Shown here: one piece after another, positions 26,727-38,052 of the stretch
Layout of the letters: each line of letters starts with the position of its first letter
How positions within the stretch are numbered: position 1 is the stretch's first letter
Origin: Sphingomonas rosea
Lineage (GTDB): Bacteria > Pseudomonadota > Alphaproteobacteria > Sphingomonadales > Sphingomonadaceae
DNA: 64,000 nucleotides
Direction of reading: 5' to 3'
NCBI RefSeq assembly: GCF_039538065.1
Contig: NZ_BAABBR010000001.1
Location: forward strand, 1,030,501 to 1,094,500
Program-made: the position numbers and the translations under genes
The notes under the pieces: model-generated
Told to the model about the DNA's origin: nothing
Database searches by the model: none
The model's input: only the letters and a program-made list of their open reading frames with translations

Positions 26727-26757
26727 GGGGCGGTCCGTGAGGACCGCCCCTTTTTTG
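26727..26757. terminator. strong bidirectional terminator between receptor and clpB
   Basis: A perfect ten-base stem, GGGGCGGTCC and GGACCGCCCC, with loop GTGA and then TTTTTT on the + strand. On the - strand the stem is followed by TCCTTTGTTTT, so it can also serve clpB. Confidence 0.9.
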
Positions 26758-26779
26758 CTGCGCTGCTTCTGGGGAGGAC

Positions 26780-26803
26780 GGACCGGCCGGGAGAGGCCGG
26801 TCC
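26780..26803 (-). terminator. clpB-proximal hairpin
   Basis: A perfect nine-base stem (GGACCGGCC and GGCCGGTCC, six-base loop) lies eight bases past the clpB stop. No T-run follows directly, so it may stabilise the mRNA end or act with the next hairpin. Confidence 0.5.
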
Positions 26804-26810
26804 TCCGTCG

Positions 26811-29414
<2,604 letters not shown>

Positions 29415-29444
29415 GAGTGTCAGATTCCCCTTATGTTGCAGGGG

Positions 29445-29473
29445 AAGATAGTGTTGCCCTTACGCAACACAAG
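29445..29473 (-). promoter_or_regulatory. candidate RpoH (sigma-32) promoter of clpB
   Basis: Reading the - strand, CTTG (29470-29473) is separated by 18 bases from CTATCTT (29445-29451). This matches the alphaproteobacterial RpoH pattern CTTG-N17/18-CYTATNT and lies about 30 bases from the clpB start. The spacer is itself an inverted repeat, GTGTTG and CAACAC around eight bases. Confidence 0.6.
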
Positions 29474-29484
29474 CCCGCTTCGAC

Positions 29485-30318
29485 CTACCGTCCGGCGCTT
29501 CCGTCGGGCAGCGGTGCGAGCGGGTCGCCGGTCCCGGTGGATACCGTCGTGGCGGTGCTCACCGGTGTCGCGGCGGTCGCGGCCGGCGGCGTCCGGAACA
29601 CCAGCGCCGACGCCGCGCCCGAGGTCGCCGGTTGCGGCGCTTTCGCCAGAACGGGGACCGGCTGCTCGACCTTCGGACAGGCGATGTGCCCGGAATCGTC
29701 GCGCCCCCAGGTGCGATACTTCCAGCTGTCGATGTGGAACCGCATCTTGGTGTAGAAGCCGAGCCCCGCATTGTAGCGCGGACCCTCGACCTGGTGCTCG
29801 GCGCAAAGCCGGTGGATCATGTCTTCGCGCCCGATCGGAGCGAGCGGCACGAAATCGATCGCGCTCATGCTTCGGTGGACGCTTTCCGGCGCGCCGCCGG
29901 CGCAGCGGTTGAGCCCGGCGTTGCGGAAGACGCTCACCGGTTCGACCGGGCCGACCCTGGGCACCACATGGTCGCGAACGTAGCGGAGCGTGTTGACGAT
30001 GTTGGGCCATTCATCGGTCGGCGGGATCTCGAACGGCTCGGCCCCGCATCGCCGCCAGTCGCTCGCGGTCCGCAGCAATTGCCAGGTCGGCGCGATGAAG
30101 GCGACGCCGCTGTTCGTCAGATACTGATGGAATTGCGTCACCGCGCCCGCGCGCCACGGCCCTTGCGCGATCCACCGCCGGTAGCCGGGCTCGTCCTGGC
30201 CCGCCTCGACATAATCGGCCGCCGGATTCCACAGCGACAGGGCAGGGGCGACCGGGGCCTGCGCGGTGGCGGGCACGGCGAGCAGGCTGGCTGCGAGGGT
30301 GAACGCGACGAACCGCAT
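29485..30318 (-). CDS. exported M15-type peptidase (D-Ala-D-Ala carboxypeptidase-like)
   Basis: 277 residues from the ATG that begins a clear signal peptide (MRFVAFTLAASLLAVPATAQ); the open frame starts 23 codons earlier without support. The M15 zinc motif is SVHRSMSAID, giving His148 and Asp155, with a second His195 in MRFHIDSWKYRTWG. Such enzymes trim peptidoglycan stem peptides or related substrates in the periplasm. The C-terminal 60 residues are Ala/Pro/Thr-rich and probably disordered. It reads toward clpB but is separated by that gene's promoter. Confidence 0.78.
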   Translation of the reverse strand: MRFVAFTLAASLLAVPATAQAPVAPALSLWNPAADYVEAGQDEPGYRRWIAQGPWRAGAVTQFHQYLTNSGVAFIAPTWQLLRTASDWRRCGAEPFEIPPTDEWPNIVNTLRYVRDHVVPRVGPVEPVSVFRNAGLNRCAGGAPESVHRSMSAIDFVPLAPIGREDMIHRLCAEHQVEGPRYNAGLGFYTKMRFHIDSWKYRTWGRDDSGHIACPKVEQPVPVLAKAPQPATSGAASALVFRTPPAATAATPVSTATTVSTGTGDPLAPLPDGSAGR

Positions 30319-30379
30319 GACGCCGATAATAACGCATCGCCGGTTGAAAAGACACTGAACGGCGCTCACCTCGGCGACC

Positions 30380-30703
30380 ATGAGCACTCAGCCCATCCAC
30401 GTCGACCTGCCCCATCAGCTCGGCCGCACCGAAGCCCGCCGCCGGATCGAGGCCAATGTCGGCAAGCTCGCCGGGTTCATCCCCGGCGGCGCGACCGTCA
30501 CCCACGAGTGGCAGGCCGACCAGCTCAGCCTCGGGATTACCGCCATGGGCCAGACGGTCGATGCGCGGCTCGACGTCGAGGACAAGGTCGTCCGAGTCCA
30601 GGTCGCGCTGCCGGGCCTGCTCGGCATGATGGCCCGCCCGATCGAGGCGGCGCTTCGGTCCAAGGGCAGCGAGCTCCTGCTGGAAGACCGCTCGACGAAG
30701 TGA
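30380..30703 (+). CDS. polyhydroxyalkanoic acid system family protein
   Basis: 107 residues matching the PHA-system (PHA_gran_rgn) family: HVDLPHQLGRTEARRRIEANVGKLAGFIPGG at the N terminus and VQVALPGLLGMMARPIEAALRSKGSELL at the C terminus. The name comes from genome context elsewhere; the protein is a single small beta-alpha domain of unproven function. No phasin or PHA synthase gene is in this window. It is divergent from the M15 gene with 61 bases between starts. Confidence 0.82.
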   Translation: MSTQPIHVDLPHQLGRTEARRRIEANVGKLAGFIPGGATVTHEWQADQLSLGITAMGQTVDARLDVEDKVVRVQVALPGLLGMMARPIEAALRSKGSELLLEDRSTK

Positions 30704-30757
30704 ACTGGACCGCGGCGCGGACAGGGTTACACTCGGGCCGCCAAGGAGGTCTCACCC

Positions 30758-32056
30758 ATGCGCCACGTCGCCATCGTCGGCTCCGGCCCCGCCGGTTTCT
30801 ACACCGCCGAAGCCTTGGTGAAGGGCGGTGACGTCGCGGTCGACATCCTCGACCGCCTGCCGGTCCCCTATGGCCTGATCCGCTTCGGGGTCGCCCCCGA
30901 CCACCAGTCGATCAAGGCCGTCGCCAAGCGCTACGAGAAGGTCGCGCTGACCCCGGGCGTGCGGTTTCTCGGCAACGTCCACCTCGGCGCCGATGTGTCG
31001 ATCGAGGAGCTGCTCCATTATTATGACGCGGTCGTGCTCGCGACCGGGGCGCCCTACGACCGCCGCTTAGGCATCCCGGGCGACGACCTGCCGGGCGTGA
31101 TCGGCTCGGCGGCCTTCGTCGGCTGGTACAACGGCCATCCCGACTTCGCCGACCTCGCCCCGCCGCTCGACCAGCGACACGCGGTCATCGTCGGCAACGG
31201 CAATGTCGCGCTCGACGTCGCGCGCATCCTGTCCAAGACGCCGGGAGAATTCACCGGCTCGGACATCGTCGCCCACGCCTTCGAGGCGCTCGGCAACAGC
31301 CGCGTGCAGGACATCACCATCCTCGGCCGGCGCGGGCCGCACCAGATCGCGATGACGCCAAAGGAACTGGGCGAGCTCGGTCATCTCGCCGACGCCGCAC
31401 CCGAAGTCGATGACGATGATTTTCCGCCCGCCGGGACCGACGCCATGCTCGAACCCGGACAGCGCAAGTCGGTCGAGCTGTTGCGCGGCTTTGCTGCCAC
31501 CGAGCCCGACCCGGCGAAACCCAAGCGCATCCGCTTCGATTTCTTCGCCAAGCCGCTCGCGATCGAAGGCGACGGGCGGGCCGAGCGGATCATCGTCGAA
31601 CGCACCGCGCTCGGTCCCGACGGGCAGGCGCGCGGCACCGGCGAGACCTATGCCATTCCCGCATCCCTCGTGGTCAGCTGCATTGGCTATGCCTCGCCGC
31701 CGATCCCCGGCGTCCCCTATGACGAGGGGCTCGGGCGCTATCCCAACGCCTCGGGCAAGATTGCCGAGCGGCTCTACGCCGTCGGCTGGGCACGGCGCGG
31801 GCCGACCGGGACGATCGGCACCAATCGGCCCGACGGCTTCGAAGTCGCCGACATCATCGCCGCCGACATCCCGCCAGGCTCGACCCGCGCCGGCGCCGCC
31901 GGGCTCGACCGGCTGCTCGCTTCACGCGGGTGCGAGCCGATCCTGTTCGCCGACTGGCAGAAGATCGAGGCGGCCGAGGTCGCGGCCGCGCGCCTCGGCT
32001 TTGCCCGCGAAAAGCTCGTCCGGGTCCCCGATCTCCTGAAAGCCGGTCGCCCTTAG
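30758..32056 (+). CDS. adrenodoxin/ferredoxin-NADP reductase-like flavoprotein
   Basis: 432 residues of the FprA/adrenodoxin reductase family. FAD binds at HVAIVGSGPAGFYTAEAL near the N terminus, RLPVPYGLIRFGVAPDHQSIK is the family signature, and NADP binds at AVIVGNGNVALDVARIL. GTIGTNRPDGFEVADII closes the fold. It should transfer electrons from NADPH to a ferredoxin, perhaps for P450 or Fe-S systems; no such partner is adjacent. An AAGGAGG ribosome site precedes the ATG. The stop shares four bases with the convergent PfpI-like gene. Confidence 0.9.
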   Translation: MRHVAIVGSGPAGFYTAEALVKGGDVAVDILDRLPVPYGLIRFGVAPDHQSIKAVAKRYEKVALTPGVRFLGNVHLGADVSIEELLHYYDAVVLATGAPYDRRLGIPGDDLPGVIGSAAFVGWYNGHPDFADLAPPLDQRHAVIVGNGNVALDVARILSKTPGEFTGSDIVAHAFEALGNSRVQDITILGRRGPHQIAMTPKELGELGHLADAAPEVDDDDFPPAGTDAMLEPGQRKSVELLRGFAATEPDPAKPKRIRFDFFAKPLAIEGDGRAERIIVERTALGPDGQARGTGETYAIPASLVVSCIGYASPPIPGVPYDEGLGRYPNASGKIAERLYAVGWARRGPTGTIGTNRPDGFEVADIIAADIPPGSTRAGAAGLDRLLASRGCEPILFADWQKIEAAEVAAARLGFAREKLVRVPDLLKAGRP

Positions 32057-32757
32057 GCCGCGGGCGCGGGCTCCTTCGCCTTGCTCAGCACCTCGAGGAG
32101 CGCTTCGGCGGCCGGCTCGCTCGACGGCGGGTTTTGGCCGGTGATGAGCAGTCCGTCGGTGACGACATAGGGCTTGAAGGTCTCACCCTTCGAATAATTG
32201 CCGCCGAGGCGCTTCAGTTCGTCCTCGAGAAGGAAGGGGACGACGTCGGTGAGCTTGACCGACTCCTCTTCCTCGTTGGTGAAGCCGGTGACCTTGCGGC
32301 CCTTGACCAGCGGGCTGCCGTCGGGGGCGGTGACGTTCTTCAGGGCGGCGGGGGCGTGGCAGACCAGCGCGACGGGCTTGCCGTCGGCCAGCGTGGTCTC
32401 GATCACGCGCTTGGAGTCGGTGTCGTTGGCGAGATCCCACATCGGGCCGTGGCCGCCCGGATAGAAGACCGCGTCGAAGCGCGAAGGGTCGATCGTGGAA
32501 AGGACCTCGGTCGCGGCGAGCTGGGCCTTGGCCGCCTCGTCCTTCTTGAACCGCTCGGTCGCCTCGGTCTGCGCGTCGGGCTCGTCGCTCTTGGGATCGA
32601 GCGGCGGCTGGCCGCCCTTGGGGCTGGCGAGCGTGATGGTGTGGCCCGCGTCCTTGAGGACATAATAAGGGGCGGCGAATTCCTCGAGCCAGAAGCCGGT
32701 CTTCTTGCCGGTGTCGCCAAGCTGGTCGTGGCTGGTGAGGATCATCAGGATGTTCAT
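32053..32757 (-). CDS. DJ-1/PfpI family protein, Hsp31-like class
   Basis: 234 residues of the type 1 glutamine amidotransferase-like superfamily. FDAVFYPGGHGPMWDLAND supplies the conserved Gly-rich loop, KPVALVCHAPAAL the nucleophile elbow with Cys and adjacent His, and ITGQNPPSSEPAAEALL the C-terminal signature. The internal insert and PGGHGPMWDL resemble the Hsp31/glyoxalase III branch, which detoxifies methylglyoxal or acts as a stress chaperone. The exact activity is not certain. Its TAA overlaps the TAG of the convergent reductase gene. Confidence 0.88.
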   Translation of the reverse strand: MNILMILTSHDQLGDTGKKTGFWLEEFAAPYYVLKDAGHTITLASPKGGQPPLDPKSDEPDAQTEATERFKKDEAAKAQLAATEVLSTIDPSRFDAVFYPGGHGPMWDLANDTDSKRVIETTLADGKPVALVCHAPAALKNVTAPDGSPLVKGRKVTGFTNEEEESVKLTDVVPFLLEDELKRLGGNYSKGETFKPYVVTDGLLITGQNPPSSEPAAEALLEVLSKAKEPAPAA

Positions 32758-32907
32758 CGAAATCGTGCCTTCTGGGATGGGGATGGGACGGCCGGATCAG
32801 CAACGCGCCGCAATCCTTTCAAAGCCGCAGCGCACAAGAGGTTGCATCGCGCCGAACCGCCGCCTAAAGACCGCCCCGCCTTGGTTCCCGCGTGAGCGGG
32901 TTCCGGT

Positions 32908-32984
32908 CGGGGAGTAGCTCAGCCTGGTAGAGCACTGTCTTCGGGAGGCAGGGGCCGGAGGTTCGAATCCTCTCTCCCCGACCA
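32908..32984 (+). tRNA. tRNA-Pro (CGG)
   Basis: A full cloverleaf: acceptor CGGGGAG pairs with CTCCCCG; D stem GCTC/GAGC; anticodon stem CTGTC/GGCAG with loop TTCGGGA, giving anticodon CGG (proline CCG codon); T arm GGAGG-TTCGAAT-CCTCT. Discriminator A and an encoded CCA end it. No integrase or att-like duplication is seen beside it. Confidence 0.95.
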
Positions 32985-33036
32985 CTTTTCTTCGCATGCT
33001 GACATGGCGCGACCTGCATCGCGCGGGGCGCGCCGG

Positions 33037-33420
33037 TCAGCGGCGGCGGTCGAGCGCGATTCCCGCGAGATTCTGGTGGCGACCGATCCAGCGCAGGCGC
33101 CGCGGTGGCGCCGCTTTCGCCAACGCGCAAAACCGGTCGCGATAGCGGCGATCCAGCGCGCTTCGGCAGGGCCACACCCCGCTTGCCTGCGCGATCACGC
33201 CGCGATTGTCGCCCAGCAGATCGAACAGCGGCACCGCCAGCGATTGCGCGACCTCGAGCCCGAGGCACAGCGCCAGCCACTCGGCCTCACCGTTTCCGCC
33301 TTCGCCGAGATCGTCGAAGAAGCGGATCTCGCCCCGCGCGACGACCGCGACTTCGATCCTGCCGGGGTTGGGCCGGCAACCGCCGTCGACATAGACCTTG
33401 AGCGGCCGGTCGAGGCCCAC
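33037..33420 (-). CDS. stand-alone RNase H-like protein
   Basis: 127 residues from a GTG start. VYVDGGCRPNPG resembles the first strand and acidic residue of RNase HI (normally TDGACxGNPG). GNGEAEWLALCLGLEVA supplies the Glu, LLGDNRGVI the second Asp, and HQNLAGIALDRRR the final acidic residue, so a DEDD set can be drawn. It is shorter than RNase HI, without a basic handle. Databases usually call such proteins reverse-transcriptase-like or ribonuclease H. It follows the S10 peptidase gene by one base, so it is probably co-transcribed. Confidence 0.7.
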   Translation of the reverse strand: MGLDRPLKVYVDGGCRPNPGRIEVAVVARGEIRFFDDLGEGGNGEAEWLALCLGLEVAQSLAVPLFDLLGDNRGVIAQASGVWPCRSALDRRYRDRFCALAKAAPPRRLRWIGRHQNLAGIALDRRR

Positions 33421-33421
33421 T

Positions 33422-34918
33422 TCAGCGCGCGCGGATGAAGGCGCGGATGTCGCGGGAAAGCTTCGCGCGGTCCTCGTCGCGGACGTACATCATGTGGCCC
33501 GCATCATAATAATGCCAGCTGATGCGGTCCTGGGGGATGCCGGTGCGCTGGAGGCTGTACTCGGCGCCGAAGAAGGGCGTCGCGAAATCGTACCAGCCCT
33601 GGCCCACGAACACGCGCAGCCCGCTGTTCTCCCTGAGCGCGGTGCCGATGTAGGGCGCGACGTTGAGATAGGTCTGGCGCCCGCCGCCACCGCCGCCCAG
33701 TGACCAGTCCCACGGGCCGACGCTCCCGATCGACTGATATTCGCGGTCAGTCCTGAACCCGAGCGGCCCGCGCATCCAGCTGTTCACCGCCGCGGTATAG
33801 CCCGCGTCGATCCCGTAGAAGCTGGGATCATTGTCGGGGCTTTCACCCGCCGCATCATAATCCTTGCCGGTGTAGCGCGTGTCGAGCCGGCCGATCGTCA
33901 CGCCGCGATCGCGCAGCAGTTCCTTGTAGAAGCGGTCGGGGGTCACCCGAAGGTCGGCCTGGTCGAGATAGGTCTGGCTGAGCCCGGTCAGCTGGGCGAG
34001 CCTGGCGCGCACGCTCGCCCGCTCCTCGGCGCTCGCCCGCGCACCCTTGAGCAGGAAGGCGGCATAAGGCCCGATGGCGAACTGCCGCGCCTGCTCGGCG
34101 ACCTCGGCCGCGGCCGTGCCCGCCAGACCCTTGCCATGATAGGCGGCGGTGGTCGCCATCGAGGGCAGGTTGGTGATGTAGCCGAGCTCGTTCCCCGGGG
34201 TCGGCGAGCCGGCCGCGAAGTCGAGGATGCTCGAGATGAGCAGGATGCCGTTCAGCCCGACGTCGTTGTAGGTCTGGCCTTCGAGCTGGTTCACCACCGC
34301 CGCCGAGCGGGTCGTGCCATAGCTCTCGCCCCCGAGGAACTTGGGGCTGTTCCACCGGCCATTGTCGTTGAGCCAGCGGCGGATGACCTGCGCGACCGCC
34401 TTCGCGTCCTGCGTCACGCCATAATAATTCTTGGGATCGCCGCCCGGCAGGATCACCGAAAAGCCCGTGCCCGGCGGATCGATGAAGACGAGGTCGGTGA
34501 CGTCGAGCAGGCTGTCGGGGTTGTCGAGCAGGGGATAAGGCGGAGCGCCGTCGTCGCGCGCGTCGCTCGGGATGGCCACGCGCTTGGGCCCAAAGGCGCC
34601 CATCTGCAGCCACACCGAGCCCGACCCCGGCCCGCCGTTGAACAGGAAGGTCACCGGCCGCGCGGGATCGCGCGGTTCCTTCACATAGGCCGTGGTGACG
34701 ATCGCCGCCTCGGGCACGCCGTCCTTCGTCTTGAGGATCGTCTCGCCGACCGTCGCCGAATAGCCGAGCCGCTGCCCGCCGAAGACGCCCTGGTGCCGGG
34801 TCGTGACGACCTGCGGCACGTAAGCGCGGGCTTCGGCCTCCGCTCTGTCCTTGTCCTGCGCGGCGGCGCCGGCGGAGACGGTGGCGAGGAGGGCGGCGGC
34901 GAGGAAGGCGAAGCGCAT
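33422..34918 (-). CDS. exported serine carboxypeptidase-like peptidase (S10)
   Basis: About 498 residues from the ATG at 34918; a TTG two codons earlier is an alternative. A signal peptide ends AGAAAQ. The S10 triad is present: Ser in LGGESYGTTR near residue 200, Asp in FVGQGWYDFATP, and His in YYDAGHMMYV near the C terminus; FLFNGGPGSGSVWLQMGAFGP is the oxyanion region. It should release C-terminal residues from peptides in the periplasm. Bacterial S10 enzymes are common in sphingomonads and xanthomonads that feed on peptides. The RNase H-like gene follows closely. Confidence 0.9.
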   Translation of the reverse strand: MRFAFLAAALLATVSAGAAAQDKDRAEAEARAYVPQVVTTRHQGVFGGQRLGYSATVGETILKTKDGVPEAAIVTTAYVKEPRDPARPVTFLFNGGPGSGSVWLQMGAFGPKRVAIPSDARDDGAPPYPLLDNPDSLLDVTDLVFIDPPGTGFSVILPGGDPKNYYGVTQDAKAVAQVIRRWLNDNGRWNSPKFLGGESYGTTRSAAVVNQLEGQTYNDVGLNGILLISSILDFAAGSPTPGNELGYITNLPSMATTAAYHGKGLAGTAAAEVAEQARQFAIGPYAAFLLKGARASAEERASVRARLAQLTGLSQTYLDQADLRVTPDRFYKELLRDRGVTIGRLDTRYTGKDYDAAGESPDNDPSFYGIDAGYTAAVNSWMRGPLGFRTDREYQSIGSVGPWDWSLGGGGGGRQTYLNVAPYIGTALRENSGLRVFVGQGWYDFATPFFGAEYSLQRTGIPQDRISWHYYDAGHMMYVRDEDRAKLSRDIRAFIRAR

Positions 34919-34963
34919 GGCCAAAGCTAAGCGCCCCGCCTTCCGCGCGTCAAACAGTGCTTC

Positions 34964-35725
34964 TCAGCGCGGCTTGCGGAAGCGGAAGAAGAAGCGGTCG
35001 GTCTTTCCCCGGATCGCGGGGTCGAACACGTTCTTGCTGTGGTCGTCTGCAGGGTTGGCGAGGATCTTGCTCTCGCCATCGAGTTTGAAGCCGGCCTTGA
35101 GGAAGTCCGCCTTCACCACCGCCGGATCGATGCGGTGAAGCTTGTCGACGATCGCGCGCGTGTCGCCGGCGGGCCCGACATGGTCGATGATCCCGACCAC
35201 GCCGCCGGGCTTGAGCGACGCATACATCGCACGGGCGAAGGCACCCGGCTCGGCACGGCCGATCCCGTATTTGGCCGATTCCCAGTACATGTCGTGATAG
35301 TCGAGATTGACCAGCGCGACGTCATAGGCGCGCGCCGGACCCTGCCACGCCTCGAACGGGAAGGTCCGCAAGGTCGCGCCCGGCGTCCTGGCCACCAGCG
35401 CGTCGATCTCGGCCTTGCCCTTGTCCTTGTACATCTGGAGCGGCTGCCAGGCGGTGACGCTCCCCCTGGGGCCGACCGCCCTGGCGAAGAGCGGGGTCCA
35501 GTAGCCCGAGCCCGCGAACATGTCGGCGACCGCCATGCCGGGCCGGACCCCGAGGAAGGCCAGCACCTCGGCGGGCTTGCGGCTCGCGTCCATCTCCCTG
35601 AGCTTCGCCTCGCGCGCCGGATCGGCGAGGGCCGCCCGGACCCCGGCCATGCCCATGGGCGCGGCGGAAGGCGCGGCGGCGACAAGCGCGAGACTCGAGA
35701 AAGCGACAAGCATCACGGGCTTCAT
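34964..35725 (-). CDS. exported class I methyltransferase-like protein
   Basis: 253 residues. A signal peptide (MKPVMLVAFSSLALVAAAPSAA) precedes a Rossmann methyltransferase domain: MAVADMFAGSGYWTPLFARAVGP is the SAM-binding motif I, YDVALVNLDYHDMYW motif II/IV, and LKPGGVVGIIDHVGP motif V/VI. The cofactor is cytoplasmic, so an exported methyltransferase fold is odd; many sphingomonad relatives share the leader. It may be tethered or may not use SAM. A strong AAGGGGAG ribosome site precedes the ATG. Confidence 0.8.
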   Translation of the reverse strand: MKPVMLVAFSSLALVAAAPSAAPMGMAGVRAALADPAREAKLREMDASRKPAEVLAFLGVRPGMAVADMFAGSGYWTPLFARAVGPRGSVTAWQPLQMYKDKGKAEIDALVARTPGATLRTFPFEAWQGPARAYDVALVNLDYHDMYWESAKYGIGRAEPGAFARAMYASLKPGGVVGIIDHVGPAGDTRAIVDKLHRIDPAVVKADFLKAGFKLDGESKILANPADDHSKNVFDPAIRGKTDRFFFRFRKPR

Positions 35726-35793
35726 GGCAGGCTCCCCTTGGTGGTCGGGACCGAGGCTATGCCCGCGCCGCGGCCGACGCCAGCGCCATTCGA

Positions 35794-37995
35794 TCAGCGG
35801 CGGGCGCGCTTGTTCATCCGCATCTGCTGCTGCTTGCCGTAGCGCGTCTTGCGCGTGCCGGGTTTGCCCTCGGTCGAATGACCGACCCGCGGAGCCGCCC
35901 GCTCGTGGTCCGGAATCCCCAGCTCGTCTTCCTCGAGCTTGCGGATCTCGTCGCGAAGCCGGCCGGCTTCCTCGAACTCGAGATCGGCCGCGGCCTTGCG
36001 CATCCGCTCTTCGAGATCCTTGATGTAGGCGCGCAGGTTGTGCCCGACCAAGTGCGGCGTCTCTGGATCGCCGGTATCGACGACGACGCCATCGCGGGTC
36101 GAGACGTGGGCAATGATGTCGCTGATGTCGCGCTTGATCGTCGCCGGGGTGATGCCGTGGATCCGGTTATATTCCTCCTGCTTCTCGCGGCGCCGGTTGG
36201 TCTCGTTGAGCGCGCGCTCCATCGAGCCGGTGACCCGGTCGGCATAGAGGATGACCTTGCCATCGACGTTGCGCGCCGCGCGGCCGATGGTCTGGATGAG
36301 GCTCGTCTCCGAGCGCAGGAAGCCTTCCTTGTCGGCGTCGAGGATCGCGACCAGCCCGCACTCGGGAATGTCGAGGCCTTCGCGCAGGAGGTTGATGCCG
36401 ACCAGCACGTCATAGACCCCGAGCCTGAGGTCGCGGATCAGCTCGATGCGCTCGAGCGTCTCGACGTCCGAGTGCATGTAGCGGACCCGCAGGCCCGCCT
36501 CGTGGAGATATTCGGTCAGGTCCTCGGCCATCCGCTTGGTGAGCGTGGTGACGAGCGTCCGATAGCCCTTCTTCGCGGTCGCCTTGGCCTCGGCGACGAG
36601 ATCGTCGACCTGGTCCTCGACCGGCTTGATCTCGACCGGCGGGTCGATGAGCCCCGTCGGCCGGATGACCTGCTCGGAAAAGACGCCGCCGGTCTCGTTG
36701 ATCTCCCACGGTCCCGGGGTCGCCGAGACGAACACCGACTGCGGGCGCATCGCGTCCCACTCGTTGAAGCGCAGCGGGCGATTGTCGATGCAGCTCGGCA
36801 GGCGGAAGCCATATTCAGCGAGCGTGATCTTCCGCCGATGGTCGCCACGCGCCATCGCGCCGATCTGCGGCACCGTCTGGTGGCTCTCGTCGATGAACAG
36901 CAGCGCGTTGTCGGGCAGATATTCGAACAGGGTGGGCGGCGGCTCACCCGGCAGGCGGCCGGTCAGGAAGCGGGAATAATTCTCGATCCCCGCGCAAGAG
37001 CCCGTCGCGGCGATCATCTCGAGGTCGAAATTGGTCCGCTGCTCGAGCCGTTGATGCTCGATCAGCTTGCCTTCCGCCTCCAGTTCCTTGAGCCGCTCCT
37101 CGAGCTCGTGCCGGATCGCATGACTTGCCTGCTTGAGCGTCGGTCCCGGCGTCACATAGTGCGAATTGGCGTAGAGCTTGATGCTCGGCAGGCTCGCGAC
37201 CTTCTTGCCCGTCAGCGGATCGAATTCGACAATGTCCTCGATCTCGTCGCCGAAGAAGGAGATGCGCCAGGCGCTGTCCTCATAGTGCGACGGGAACACC
37301 TCGAGACTGTCGCCGCGGACCCGGAAGTTGCCCCGCGCAAACGCCTGGTCGTTGCGCTTGTACTGGAGTGCGACGAGCTTGCGCACGATCTCGCGCTGGT
37401 CGGCGGTCTCGCCCTTCTTGAGGCTGAAGGTCATCGCCGAATAGGTCTCGACCGAGCCGATGCCGTAGAGGCAGCTGACCGACGCCACGATGATCACGTC
37501 GTCGCGCTCGAGCAGCGAGCGGGTGGCCGAGTGGCGCATCCGGTCAATCGCCTCGTTCACCGAGCTTTCCTTCTCGATGTAGGTGTCCGACCGCGGCACG
37601 TAGGCCTCGGGCTGATAGTAATCGTAATAGCTGACGAAATATTCGACCGCATTGTCGGGGAAGAAGCTGCGGAACTCGCCGTAGAGCTGGGCCGCGAGGA
37701 TTTTGTTGGGCGCGAGGATCAGCGCCGGGCGCTGCGTCTCCTGGATGATCTGCGCCATGGTGAAGGTCTTGCCCGAACCGGTGACGCCGAGGAGCACCTG
37801 GCTCCTCTCGTTCTGGTCACGGATCCCGTCGACCAGCTCGCGGATGGCGGTCGGCTGGTCGCCCGCGGGCGCGTAATCGCTCTTGAGGACGAAGGGGCGT
37901 CCACCTTCCGCCTTGGCGGGCCGCGCAGGCCGGTGCGGGACGAACTCCTCGCTCGTATCCGGTTCGGCGAGGCTGGTGCGGATCTGGATTTCCAT
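35794..37995 (-). CDS. uvrB: excinuclease ABC subunit UvrB
   Basis: 733 residues with all UvrB features: Walker [11 protein letters not shown] (68-77), the damage-binding beta-hairpin [13 protein letters not shown], the [18 protein letters not shown] helicase motif, [30 protein letters not shown], and the C-terminal UVR motif [28 protein letters not shown] that contacts UvrC. It loads onto damaged DNA with UvrA and positions UvrC. The tail is Arg/Lys-rich ([19 protein letters not shown]). No clear LexA-type repeat was seen in the short upstream gap. Confidence 0.96.
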   Translation of the reverse strand: MEIQIRTSLAEPDTSEEFVPHRPARPAKAEGGRPFVLKSDYAPAGDQPTAIRELVDGIRDQNERSQVLLGVTGSGKTFTMAQIIQETQRPALILAPNKILAAQLYGEFRSFFPDNAVEYFVSYYDYYQPEAYVPRSDTYIEKESSVNEAIDRMRHSATRSLLERDDVIIVASVSCLYGIGSVETYSAMTFSLKKGETADQREIVRKLVALQYKRNDQAFARGNFRVRGDSLEVFPSHYEDSAWRISFFGDEIEDIVEFDPLTGKKVASLPSIKLYANSHYVTPGPTLKQASHAIRHELEERLKELEAEGKLIEHQRLEQRTNFDLEMIAATGSCAGIENYSRFLTGRLPGEPPPTLFEYLPDNALLFIDESHQTVPQIGAMARGDHRRKITLAEYGFRLPSCIDNRPLRFNEWDAMRPQSVFVSATPGPWEINETGGVFSEQVIRPTGLIDPPVEIKPVEDQVDDLVAEAKATAKKGYRTLVTTLTKRMAEDLTEYLHEAGLRVRYMHSDVETLERIELIRDLRLGVYDVLVGINLLREGLDIPECGLVAILDADKEGFLRSETSLIQTIGRAARNVDGKVILYADRVTGSMERALNETNRRREKQEEYNRIHGITPATIKRDISDIIAHVSTRDGVVVDTGDPETPHLVGHNLRAYIKDLEERMRKAAADLEFEEAGRLRDEIRKLEEDELGIPDHERAAPRVGHSTEGKPGTRKTRYGKQQQMRMNKRARR

Positions 37996-38013
37996 CCCGC
38001 GAATATGGGGATG

Positions 38014-38044
38014 GAGGCCCCGGGCGGCAATCGCCCGAGGCCTC
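38014..38044 (-). terminator. hairpin between FadL gene and uvrB
   Basis: An imperfect inverted repeat, GAGGCC-C-CGGGCG and CGCCCG-A-GGCCTC, with a five-base loop, located between the FadL stop and the uvrB start. There is no T-run, so it may only attenuate read-through into uvrB. Confidence 0.45.
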
Positions 38045-38052
38045 TCGCCTGA

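Noticed and set aside
32985..33036. Integration site downstream of tRNA-Pro
   Set aside because: No duplicated tRNA 3' end, integrase or change in composition follows the tRNA.
37996..38052. LexA-type GTTC-N7-GTTC operator before uvrB
   Set aside because: No such repeat occurs in the short gap; only a hairpin is present.
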